DNA of 64,000 nt from assembly GCA_913056165.1 (NCBI GenBank), contig CAJXMD010000004.1, positions 1 to 64,000 on the forward strand, given 5' to 3'. This document shows, in pieces, positions 8,981 to 16,876 of the stretch. Under the pieces are notes generated by a model that saw only the letters and a program-made list of their open reading frames with translations, did not search any database and had not been told where the DNA came from. Position 1 is the first letter of the stretch. Each line of letters starts with the position of its first letter. A program made the position numbers and the translations under genes. This stretch comes from an uncultured Halieaceae bacterium. GTDB lineage: Bacteria > Pseudomonadota > Gammaproteobacteria > Pseudomonadales > Halieaceae.

Positions 8981-9369
8981 TTTATTCACAGCAACTCCCA
9001 TCGATGGATGACTGAATATGAACCGCTCGCACTATACGCCAGCAACAAAAATGATCAACTTTAATTGACCCATAGGAAACCAAAATTTACTACATTCGGA
9101 CCACGTCCACTTACGCTTGGACTGAGGAGCCAAATATTTATCATCAGGCAAAGAGCCACTGCTCGGAAATCAAGCACCGGCGATTCGTCAAAGCCGCACG
9201 AAAGGAAGGTTATATGGGCATTGCCGGGGAATGTTGTTGGGGCGCGCCTATCACATACATGCAAAAAATCACGCGTAAAGGTCTCACCCAGACAGGCAAT
9301 AAAAAGCCTTTCTATGTGAATTCAACCTGATATATCATTTCACTTGAAATGTTTTTTGGGTGAAAGACC
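8981..9369. other. Divergent intergenic region
   Basis: 389 bp between the dehydrogenase operon (leftward) and the Rieske gene (rightward). The only clear element is the regulon palindrome at 9332-9355, next to the Rieske start. The small ORFs in the track here have no family features and lack good ribosome binding sites; I see no RNA gene. Confidence 0.6.
9332..9355 (+). promoter_or_regulatory. Regulon palindrome, site A (Rieske gene)
   Basis: Core CATTTCA-CT-TGAAATG is a perfect 7-2-7 inverted repeat. Against the consensus half-sites AAAACATTTCA and TGAAATGTTTT it matches 20 of 22 positions. It ends 14 bp before the start codon at 9370, where a bound protein would block transcription or initiation. 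Confidence 0.8.
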
Positions 9370-10356
9370 ATGAGCAAACGTTATAACTTTCCGATGCCGT
9401 TCGGCTGGTATCAAGTTGCCTACTCAATCGATCTTGAGGTGCGTCAGTCCAAGCCATTGCACTACTTTGGCCAAGAGATGGTCATGTTCCGCGGCGAAGA
9501 CGGTCGCGTTCGTGTGCTCGATGCGCATTGCCCCCACTTGGGCGCTCACCTCGGCTATGGCGTTCACGATGCAGAAGGTGGCGGCAGAGTTGAAGGTAAT
9601 AATATCGTTTGTCCGTTCCACTCATGGAAGTTCAACGGCGACGGCCAAGTGGAGGAAATCCCATACGCGAAAAACATTCCACCTAAGGTCAAGGATAAGC
9701 AGTGTATTCGCTCGTGGCATGTCGAAGAGAAGAATCAGGTCATCTGGGTGTGGTACCACCCCGATAAAACGGTAGCGCCCAAGTGGAATGTGGCAACAAT
9801 CCCCGAAGCGGATGACCCTTCGCTGGGCTGGTCAAAGGTCGACAGGTCAAAGGTGAAAACCTGGCGTATGAAGACCATCCCTCAGGAAATCGCCGAAAAT
9901 TCAGTTGATTTCGCGCACTTCATCTATGTTCACAAGGTCAAGAGTGATCCGAGTGCCGCTGGAGACTACGACGGCCACCACTGCCAGCGCGTGGTCAAGG
10001 CAAACATGGAGACACCTCGTGGCGTCATTGAAGGCAGCATTAACAGCGAAAACTGGGGGCCAGGCCAGAGCCAGATTCGGTTTACTGGCATTACGGAGAC
10101 CCTGCTGTTCGGCAACCTTGTTCCGGTCGACGAAGAGTTGGTTGAAATCAACTTCACGTTCTTCCAACCGCTGGTCAATGGTGAGGCGCCGAAGGGCGGT
10201 GTTCAAGACGCGATCATCAAGGACTTGATTCGCCAACTGGATGAAGACAAGATTATTTGGGAGAAAAAAGTCTATCGAGAAGCGCCCGCGCTGTGTGACG
10301 GGGACGGTCCTATCGCCCGCTTCCGCAGGTACTACTCACAGTTCTATGCCGAATAG
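9370..10356 (+). CDS. Rieske oxygenase, KshA-like (3-ketosteroid 9alpha-hydroxylase type)
   Basis: Oxygenase component of a Rieske non-haem iron monooxygenase, 328 aa. The [2Fe-2S] ligands appear as CPHLGAH and CPFHSW in the N-terminal third, and the mononuclear iron site as NSVDFAHFIYVH (D-x2-H-x4-H) near residue 180. Size and motif spacing fit the KshA branch, which hydroxylates ring positions of steroids. Related Rieske enzymes (SdmA of Methylococcus) oxidise the C-4 methyl of sterols, so that role is an alternative. A reductase partner is needed and none is in the window. A regulon palindrome sits directly upstream. Confidence 0.88.
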   Translation: MSKRYNFPMPFGWYQVAYSIDLEVRQSKPLHYFGQEMVMFRGEDGRVRVLDAHCPHLGAHLGYGVHDAEGGGRVEGNNIVCPFHSWKFNGDGQVEEIPYAKNIPPKVKDKQCIRSWHVEEKNQVIWVWYHPDKTVAPKWNVATIPEADDPSLGWSKVDRSKVKTWRMKTIPQEIAENSVDFAHFIYVHKVKSDPSAAGDYDGHHCQRVVKANMETPRGVIEGSINSENWGPGQSQIRFTGITETLLFGNLVPVDEELVEINFTFFQPLVNGEAPKGGVQDAIIKDLIRQLDEDKIIWEKKVYREAPALCDGDGPIARFRRYYSQFYAE

Positions 10357-10527
10357 AGAGGTCGAGTGAGTACATGTGCGCGCTGCCAATGAACCACCTC
10401 CATGCGCTGCCTTGGCACATCTCTCGTCTACATCCTGCGAGATACGCCGACTGAAGACACCCGTTCCGTAGTCTCGGTTACCATTTGGCTCCGCTTCGTT
10501 GATATCCTGCTATTCGATGGCCGTCGG

Positions 10528-11982
10528 TCAACCGGCTAGTGCTGCCTGGCGTCCGGCCAACCTGCCAAAGAAGGTGGCGTCCCCGACCGACATGCCGCTG
10601 GCATAACCCTCACCGGTGCGCGGGATACCAGCGGCGGTGCGACCAGCCGCATACAGTCCTGGAATGACATCACCGTCCGATGTCAACACTTCACCGGTCG
10701 AGCGTGTTTCAAGCCCGCCTAATGTGAATACCGTTGGGTGTAACTTATCGAGGCTGAAATCTACAAGCGCGAACGGCGCTTCTGACAGCGGAGTCAACCA
10801 GTCGGCAGACTTATTGAACAGCGGATCCTCGCCGCGCTCTGCGTGCGCGTTGTAGTAGGCTACGGTCCGTTGCAGGCTACCAGCCGGGAGGCCTGCTTCT
10901 TGTTCAACCTCTTCGATCGTCTCTCCGACAGCAACTATCTCGGTCGTATCGTGGTAGGCAGGCCGGCTGAAGTGCGCATTGTCAATAAAAAGGTATGCCC
11001 GGCGCCCGTGCTGTCGAAAAACGTGCTCTCCCATGCGCGCGAGGTAGACATCCTCGTTGACAAATCGCTGGCCAGCCTGGTTAACAAAAATACCATAGGT
11101 CAATTCTGCCGGGGGGTAATGCGCGACGCCAATAAATGCCTCGCCCATGTTGATCGCATTGCCGCCGGCGGCGACCCCCATAGTGATGCCATCGCCTGTG
11201 TCACCGGGGTTGCCATGGCGTGTCGCAAAGCTCTCTTGACGTGGGATGTGACGTCGGGTCATGCGTTCGTTCATGATGAATCCGCCCATAGTCAGGACGA
11301 CTCCCTTACGCGCTCGGATGTAACGCATCTCATTGTCAATTTTTACCCCGACCCCGCAGACACTGCCATCGCCATCGGTGATCAACTGCCCTACCCGAGC
11401 ATCAACGATTACTTCCGCACCGGCGTCGCGAACTCGCTTTTTAAGCACGCCCATTAATACCTTGCCGCCATTGTGATCCGAATCCGCCGGCAAATGACCA
11501 CGGGGCACTGGCTCACACACCAAATTGAATGGCCAGGCGCGCTCGTTACCAGTGTATTGGAGAGAATCACCCGTCATTGCAACGACATCTCTGCCACCGA
11601 AAAAACCTCGTTTGTAGGGCACACCTTGCGCCTCCATCCAATCAAAATGCTCGGCTGCACCTTCGGTATAGGCGGTCAAACGCTCCGGATCATGGTTTTC
11701 GCCGAAGCACTGGAGTAGGTACGCTCTGAAGTTTTCGTTGCTGTCTTCAAAGCCCAGTTCGCGCTGAAGCGAGGTACCGCCACTGCCACCGAGATACATC
11801 TCGCAGGCTGATAGCTCAGTCGAGCCGCCACCATCACTAAAGCGCTCTAGAACAATGACATCCGCTCCATTTTGCCGTGCTTCGAGAGCTGCGCACGCCC
11901 CTGCGCCCCCAAAGCCGCAGACCACGACATCAGTCTCCCTATAAAAATGCGGTACCTCACCCAGTGCAACTGTCTTCTTCAT
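10528..11982 (-). CDS. FAD-dependent oxidoreductase, KstD/fumarate-reductase family
   Basis: Flavoprotein of 484 aa with the dinucleotide motif GFGGAGA near residue 27 followed by LERFSDGGGS, a VVLTMGGF central segment, and the C-terminal LYAAGRTAAGIPRTGEGYASG FAD loop. This is the architecture of 3-ketosteroid dehydrogenases and related flavocytochrome-type enzymes that introduce or reduce a ring double bond. Paralogous to the gene at 12250. Start at 11982 is chosen because GGAG lies 7 bp upstream; the track start at 12003 has none. The regulon palindrome at 12014-12037 is 31 bp upstream. Converges with the Rieske gene. Confidence 0.85.
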   Translation of the reverse strand: MKKTVALGEVPHFYRETDVVVCGFGGAGACAALEARQNGADVIVLERFSDGGGSTELSACEMYLGGSGGTSLQRELGFEDSNENFRAYLLQCFGENHDPERLTAYTEGAAEHFDWMEAQGVPYKRGFFGGRDVVAMTGDSLQYTGNERAWPFNLVCEPVPRGHLPADSDHNGGKVLMGVLKKRVRDAGAEVIVDARVGQLITDGDGSVCGVGVKIDNEMRYIRARKGVVLTMGGFIMNERMTRRHIPRQESFATRHGNPGDTGDGITMGVAAGGNAINMGEAFIGVAHYPPAELTYGIFVNQAGQRFVNEDVYLARMGEHVFRQHGRRAYLFIDNAHFSRPAYHDTTEIVAVGETIEEVEQEAGLPAGSLQRTVAYYNAHAERGEDPLFNKSADWLTPLSEAPFALVDFSLDKLHPTVFTLGGLETRSTGEVLTSDGDVIPGLYAAGRTAAGIPRTGEGYASGMSVGDATFFGRLAGRQAALAG

Positions 11983-12013
11983 TGAGCAACTCCATGCATT
12001 CATTTAGAATAAA

Positions 12014-12037
12014 ATATTATTTCAACTGAAATGTTTT
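12014..12037 (-). promoter_or_regulatory. Regulon palindrome, site B (flavoprotein gene)
   Basis: Core ATTTCA-AC-TGAAAT is a perfect inverted repeat; 19 of 22 positions match the consensus, including a complete right half TGAAATGTTTT. It is 31 bp from the minus-strand flavoprotein start and over 200 bp from the plus-strand gene at 12250, so it most likely serves the former. Confidence 0.78.
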
Positions 12038-12249
12038 TTGGATAGTCTTAACCTGTTACGTTTATGGCTCCCGGGGAGGGAGTAATCCCAACAGCAACCA
12101 CCCTTGAATACTTCACACGGCCTTATCTCATCATGAAGACATGCCACAGGCGCACCCAAACCCCTGATTCGAGTGGTCTACTTGCAGCATGCTAGACCTC
12201 ATCACCCGGATTAGCTTTTTATAAAGCCCACCATCAAAAGAGGACCCAG

Positions 12250-13911
12250 TTGGTGAACAACACAAATACTGACGCACTAGCCGGAACCAACGTAAATTTA
12301 ACGCCACTGAAGACATCCGAATTTGCTCAGTTTGACGACGAATTCGACTTGATTGTAGTGGGCTATGGTGGCGCCGGTGCAACTGCCGCGCTGCAGGGGC
12401 TCGAAAATGGTGCGTCCGTCGCTCTAATTGATCGTTTCAGCGGCGGTGGTGCAACGGCTATTTGCGGCTCGGTAATCTATGCAGGTGGAGGTACCGATCT
12501 GCAAAAACACCTTGGGATACAAGACTCCGCAAAAAATATGTTCAATTACCTACGCAATGAGACCTTGGGCATCGTCTCAGATGAAACTTTACAGCGCTTC
12601 TGCGAAGACAGCGCTGCTAATATGCGGTGGCTACAGAAGCATGGACTCAGGTTCAGTGGTGACGTATTCACAGAGAAAACCACCTACCCCGTCGATGGAT
12701 ACAGTCTCTACTTTTCAGGCAATGAGCTAGATCCGTCATACCGCCAAGATAGTGAGCCTGTCGCACGCGGGCACATTCCAGACGGCATTGGAAAGTACGC
12801 GGCCTTTGGCCCAGCATTTTTTAATCCGATCGCCCGGTCCTTGGAGGCAATGGGCCCGAGAGTATTTAATCAATGCCGGGTCGATCGCCTGATTGTTGAT
12901 GAGCTAGATCGCGTCGTGGGCGTTGAGGCAACCGATCTCTCGCAATCTCATCTTGCTGCGTTGATGCATCGCATATGGAGCAAAGCCGCCACAGCTGTCC
13001 ACATGTACTATCCGCCCTTGGCTGATTTTTTTCGCCGCAAATTAGCGGCGATAGAGAGAAAGCATAACAAACACCGTATCAGGCTTCGTGCTAAGCAAGG
13101 CGTTATTTTGTCGACGGGAGGATTCGTCTTCAATCAACAGATGGTGAAACATCACATGCCTGAATTTATCGATGGCTTACGACTAGGAACTACCGGTGAT
13201 GACGGTTCGGGCATTGCGCTGGGTAGTTCTGTCGGGGGCCGGCTGGCCAACATGCATAAGGGCAGCGGCTGGCGATTTATCAATCCGCCGGCAGACTGGC
13301 CCAAGGCGATTCTAGTCAATCGCAAGGGCGAGCGCTACGTGAGTGAGACCCTCTATGGCGCTGCCATTGGCACTCGAATGTTCGAAGACCACCAAGGCGA
13401 AGCTATCCTCATCATGGATTCAACGCATTATGCGCGGTGCCTCAAACAGGTAAATTTGAAAACGGCCCGCCCCATTACAATTCTCCAATTTAAGGACGCA
13501 ACCCGCAAAGCAATCAGGGCAAATACCTTAGACGAACTTGCCGAAGCACTCGGCATTGACGCCACCGGTCTTCGTCGGACGGTAGACCTCTACAATGCAA
13601 ACGCAGATGCTGGCGAAATGGATGCTTTCGGCAAGTCACCGGATAAAATGGCACCCATACTGACCGCACCGTTTTATGCAATTGATCTATCACCGACAGG
13701 CGGCGGAATTACCCCTGTGATCACTCTTGGCGGTCTCGCGGTCGATGAAGCTACGGGTCAGGTTCTGAATCAAGATGACAAGCCCATTGAGGGCTTGTAC
13801 GCGGCGGGTAGAACAGCTGTTGGCGTTGCCTCCAACAACTATGTGACAGGTCTTTCAGTAGCAGACTGTGTCTTTTCTGGACGCCGGGCCGCCAACCACG
13901 CCACCAACTAG
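12250..13911 (+). CDS. FAD-dependent oxidoreductase, KstD/fumarate-reductase family
   Basis: Flavoprotein of about 553 aa. FAD motif GYGGAGATAA near residue 38, then IDRFSGGGAT, VILSTGGF near residue 290, and a C-terminal GLYAAGRTAVGVASNNYVTGL loop. It resembles 3-ketosteroid 1- or 4-dehydrogenases; which bond it acts on is unknown. Compared with its paralogue at 10528 it carries a roughly 50-residue helical, basic insertion (about 233-283, rich in HRIWSK and FRRKL) that could touch the membrane. The start is TTG at 12250 or GTG at 12253; AGAGGA upstream fits either. Confidence 0.83.
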   Translation: MVNNTNTDALAGTNVNLTPLKTSEFAQFDDEFDLIVVGYGGAGATAALQGLENGASVALIDRFSGGGATAICGSVIYAGGGTDLQKHLGIQDSAKNMFNYLRNETLGIVSDETLQRFCEDSAANMRWLQKHGLRFSGDVFTEKTTYPVDGYSLYFSGNELDPSYRQDSEPVARGHIPDGIGKYAAFGPAFFNPIARSLEAMGPRVFNQCRVDRLIVDELDRVVGVEATDLSQSHLAALMHRIWSKAATAVHMYYPPLADFFRRKLAAIERKHNKHRIRLRAKQGVILSTGGFVFNQQMVKHHMPEFIDGLRLGTTGDDGSGIALGSSVGGRLANMHKGSGWRFINPPADWPKAILVNRKGERYVSETLYGAAIGTRMFEDHQGEAILIMDSTHYARCLKQVNLKTARPITILQFKDATRKAIRANTLDELAEALGIDATGLRRTVDLYNANADAGEMDAFGKSPDKMAPILTAPFYAIDLSPTGGGITPVITLGGLAVDEATGQVLNQDDKPIEGLYAAGRTAVGVASNNYVTGLSVADCVFSGRRAANHATN

Positions 13912-13985
13912 GGCTGCTCATAGACGTGAAGGCGATTCAAGCGAAACCTCTTCGCAACGAGTAACACGCATATGGAGTACCTGCC

Positions 13986-14528
13986 ATGACAGACAAAAAT
14001 AACAGCCTACCTATTGATGCCAGTAGCATGCAGCAGCTGCTGGATCACCAGCTGATCACCGACCAACTCCATCGTTATGCAAGAGCGATGGATCGAATTG
14101 ACAACACACTTGGACGTTCGGTATTCCACGAAGATGCTTTGGCCGACTACGGTGAAATTTATCAAGGCACAGGCCACGGCTTTGTCGAGTGGGTAAGCGA
14201 AATGCATAAAACACTGCTCACGCACGCGCATCTGCTGGGCAACATATTGATCTGCATCGATGGTAATCGAGCTGGAAGCGAAACCTATGTTTCTGTCGAG
14301 GCGCGTTTCGCCGATGAGAATCAGCTACTCATAGGTTTGACGTCGCGCGGACGATACATTGACCAGTGGGAGAAGCGCGAGGATGGCGTGTGGCGCATTT
14401 CTCACCGCCGATATATACAGGAAATGGATGCCTCTGCTCCCGTGACATCGACATATGACACCGCCGGTTCACGCGATAAAGAGGATCCTAGCTACGAAGT
14501 ACTTAACTTGGACGCTAGGCAGACTTGA
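13986..14528 (+). CDS. NTF2-like/SnoaL-fold protein
   Basis: 180 aa with a DQLHRYARAMDRID opening helix, FHEDALADYGE, and the sheet YVSVEARF...RGRYIDQWEKR...WRISHRRY typical of the SnoaL_4 branch of the NTF2 fold. The family includes ketosteroid isomerase, dehydratases and cyclases, all using a conical hydrophobic pocket. It follows the flavoprotein by 74 bp and is probably cotranscribed, so a double-bond isomerisation or dehydration on a steroid-like substrate is plausible but not shown. One of six such proteins between 14 and 23 kb. Confidence 0.8.
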   Translation: MTDKNNSLPIDASSMQQLLDHQLITDQLHRYARAMDRIDNTLGRSVFHEDALADYGEIYQGTGHGFVEWVSEMHKTLLTHAHLLGNILICIDGNRAGSETYVSVEARFADENQLLIGLTSRGRYIDQWEKREDGVWRISHRRYIQEMDASAPVTSTYDTAGSRDKEDPSYEVLNLDARQT

Positions 14529-14641
14529 CCGCCAAGGAAGCCCAACTGGAAGCGCGGCGCGACAAGCGCAAATACGAGTTGATACTGGATAGGCTGATTT
14601 TCGCTAAGCCGCCCACAATGATAAAGAAACCAAATACCTGA
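14525..14641 (+). CDS. Possible small coupled ORF
   Basis: A 38-codon frame begins with TTG overlapping the stop of the preceding NTF2-like gene (TTGA) and reads as a charged helix (KEAQLEARRDKRKYE) followed by LILDRLIFAK. Composition is protein-like, but there is no homology I recognise and the start is weak. It may equally be chance or the tail of a degraded gene. Confidence 0.2.
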   Translation: MTAKEAQLEARRDKRKYELILDRLIFAKPPTMIKKPNT

Positions 14642-14733
14642 ACACACAAAACCTCTGGCAATATGAATATCCTCGCCTTAGCGGGGCATATCCGCTAGAG
14701 TCAAAGACACCTAGCAGAGACGTTTTTATCATC

Positions 14734-15750
14734 GTGAATAACGAAGCAATCTGGTTCCGATATCGAAACAACCTCCCCCGCTTACTCCTTGCCATCACCC
14801 GGCATATCCACACTGAAACCATGCGGATAATGGAAGAAAACAAGGGATACAAGGGTTTGAGAGTTAGCTTTGCTCCCTACATGTCAACCATCGGCGCCGG
14901 GAACACGAAGCTAAGCACCCTGGCCAAAGAGCTTGGAATCACAAAGCAGGCCGCCTCACAAACTCTGACCGAGCTTGAAAGAATGGGGTACATAACACGC
15001 ATAACCTCTGCAAAAGATGGTCGCTCAAAACAACTTCAAATAACCCCCCGCGGTGTTAGCATGCTTGATGATGGCTTGCTGGCGTATCAAACCGTCGAAA
15101 GTGAACTCAAGCAAGTCACACCTCAGGCAGAGCTAAAGTCTGCGTCTGAATCCCTACGCAGCATCTGCCTCCAACTAAATCTCGTCCCCACTATCAGCGA
15201 GGGAACGCACCCCGGGGTCCTTACTCTTGGCGTATTTATCTCGCGAGTAAGTGATTTCGCCCAGCAGCAACTCATGCATCTGGCCGTCTTAAAGGGGCAC
15301 AGTAGCTTGAAGCTATCCTATTCGCATGTACTGTCATTATTGCGCCCAAGCGGTACTAGGCTCCAAGATATCGTCAGGATAAGAGGGCTGAGTAAACAAG
15401 CTATCAGTATTATTGCGAATGAGTTGTCTAATAATGGGTATCTCGAACGTCGTCCCGATCCAGAGTTACCGCGCCAGCAAAGAGTCCATCTGACTAACAA
15501 GGGTTATGAATTGATTCGCGATTCGGTTGGCTTTGTAGATCAACTGGACCAAACATTTTCTGACAGCCTGGGTGAAGTAAGATTCAGTGAACTCCAGCGA
15601 TGTTTATCTAATATCTATGTCGGTCTCAAACTCGACCAATTGGAGTTCGGCGATTTATTTGACCCCGAACTCGAGAAGCACGCTCAAGAGCTCCATGACA
15701 CACTAGGACCGGAGCGAGCACGCTCCTTGGGCCGACTGCTGCTCTCTTGA
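14734..15750 (+). CDS. Tandem-domain MarR-type transcriptional regulator
   Basis: 338 aa containing two complete MarR winged-helix units in one chain. The first recognition region is near residues 59-107 (LAKELGITKQAASQTLTELE, wing DGRSKQLQITPRG); the second is near 209-257 (RGLSKQAISIIANEL, then RQQRVHLTNKG). Typical MarR proteins are about 150 aa and dimerise, so this looks like a covalent pseudo-dimer. Starts with GTG. It stands between the flavoprotein gene and the TetR-P450 locus. MarR proteins generally respond to small lipophilic ligands; target and ligand are unknown. No copy of the regulon palindrome lies in front of it. Confidence 0.85.
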   Translation: MNNEAIWFRYRNNLPRLLLAITRHIHTETMRIMEENKGYKGLRVSFAPYMSTIGAGNTKLSTLAKELGITKQAASQTLTELERMGYITRITSAKDGRSKQLQITPRGVSMLDDGLLAYQTVESELKQVTPQAELKSASESLRSICLQLNLVPTISEGTHPGVLTLGVFISRVSDFAQQQLMHLAVLKGHSSLKLSYSHVLSLLRPSGTRLQDIVRIRGLSKQAISIIANELSNNGYLERRPDPELPRQQRVHLTNKGYELIRDSVGFVDQLDQTFSDSLGEVRFSELQRCLSNIYVGLKLDQLEFGDLFDPELEKHAQELHDTLGPERARSLGRLLLS

Positions 15751-15868
15751 TGAATGGCCAACCCAAAAAATATCTAGCACGGCGGTAACAGTAATATGGG
15801 TCGGATGAGTGATTAACCGTCGCCCTGAGCGCGATACGCGGCGACAGTAATGCCGCTGGCCGATTTAA

Positions 15869-16018
15869 CCACCCCAATTTTCAAGCGTCAGGCGCACGTT
15901 CGTAGGCGTCGAAAAGCGCTACAGCGTCTACGATGCTGAATATTCACCCGAACAGGGAGTCGATCACAGTTTCAATTTGATGATCGTGGAACGCCGCGGA
16001 ATTACCCGGTCAGATTAG
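15869..16018 (+). pseudogene. Possible C-terminal gene fragment
   Basis: An open frame after an in-frame TAA and without a plausible start reads about 49 protein-like residues (including VGVEKRYSVYDAEYSPEQG) and ends at TAG beside the TetR stop. It may be the tail of a gene lost during rearrangement. I cannot name the family; chance is possible. The rest of the 264-bp gap holds only a GTCGCC/GGCGAC inverted repeat near 15820. Confidence 0.25.
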
Positions 16019-16638
16019 GTCACCGGATATAACATCTGGATAATTTGAGCCTTTAGCCGTTTAACATAAGGGCTGGGAGAAAAACTCTGGGGCTCCAGAG
16101 CCATCTCGATAAGGATTCCTGTTAGCAGGCAATGAACCATGTAGATGGACTCCTGTAAAACCGTATCAGAAACATCGGCATCGTAAAAAATAGTTCGCGC
16201 CATCTCCATGTGCGCATCGCGACTGCGACTAATGGAAAGATCGTTACTCGCCTTACCGTGCCCACGCGTTGCTAGCAAAATTTCCATCGTCGCCATATAT
16301 TCGTCGCCCTGGTAGTGGTACCAAGCTGCGTCCACATATTTCGCGACGCGACGCTCCGCACTGCCGGTTGTAAACCGCTTTGAACTGAGCGTTTCCTGAA
16401 ATTTGATATGTGATCGTTGCAAGACCTCTTCTAGGATGTCCTCTTTGGAGCCAAAATGATGCTGCACGGCACCCCAGGTAATTCCCGCGCGTTTGGCGAT
16501 CTGCGCTGAACTCGCTGCCGAGAAGCCTTTCTCCTTAATCAGGCCCACCACGGCATTGATAATTTTGTCCTGCGTTGCCTTGCTCTTGGCGGCCTGAAGA
16601 CCGATAGAATTAACGTCAGCCAAGGTAGGTTTGCTCAC
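16015..16638 (-). CDS. TetR/AcrR-family transcriptional regulator
   Basis: 207 aa. The N-terminal HTH is near residues 20-65 with the family signature RAGITWGAVQHHFGSKEDIL; the rest is a helical ligand-binding domain. Starts with GTG preceded by AGGAG at 7 bp. It is divergent from the P450-ferredoxin pair, the classic arrangement of a local TetR repressor. The shared 238-bp intergenic region carries one regulon palindrome on the P450 side and a different perfect palindrome on the TetR side. This makes it a leading candidate for the regulator of the nine-site regulon, comparable in role to KstR of mycobacteria; this is inference. Confidence 0.9.
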   Translation of the reverse strand: MSKPTLADVNSIGLQAAKSKATQDKIINAVVGLIKEKGFSAASSAQIAKRAGITWGAVQHHFGSKEDILEEVLQRSHIKFQETLSSKRFTTGSAERRVAKYVDAAWYHYQGDEYMATMEILLATRGHGKASNDLSISRSRDAHMEMARTIFYDADVSDTVLQESIYMVHCLLTGILIEMALEPQSFSPSPYVKRLKAQIIQMLYPVT

Positions 16639-16674
16639 TTTAATGCTCCTAATTCAAAACGTGCCAAGTTTACA

Positions 16675-16692
16675 CCACAGGCAAACCTGTGG
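16675..16692 (-). promoter_or_regulatory. Perfect palindrome upstream of the TetR gene
   Basis: CCACAGG-CAAA-CCTGTGG is a perfect 7-4-7 inverted repeat 36 bp upstream of the TetR start codon. It is unlike the regulon palindrome. Most likely an operator, for autoregulation or for another regulator such as the tandem MarR; no T-run follows, so it is not a terminator. Confidence 0.6.
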
Positions 16693-16824
16693 GTCCCGGT
16701 GATCGATTTTCACCTCTGTTAACCCCACGCGGTATTTTGCACCCCCCTTTTGAGTGATTCTACAGGCGCTGAGGAGGCTGGGATTACCCGCTATTGTGCC
16801 CTTTCCCGTAGGTCTTTTAAATGA

Positions 16825-16848
16825 AAAACAATTCTTGTAAAATGTTTT
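16825..16848 (+). promoter_or_regulatory. Regulon palindrome, site D (P450 operon)
   Basis: Half-sites AAAACAATTCT and TAAAATGTTTT around TG match the consensus at 19 of 22 positions. It lies 28 bp upstream of the P450 start codon. Confidence 0.72.
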
Positions 16849-16876
16849 ATTCGCCAGCCGAACAATTGGGGTTAAT

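Noticed and set aside
9065-9319. 84-aa plus-strand ORF ahead of the Rieske gene
   Set aside because: Basic, no recognisable motif, no Shine-Dalgarno; the region is better explained as a divergent promoter region.
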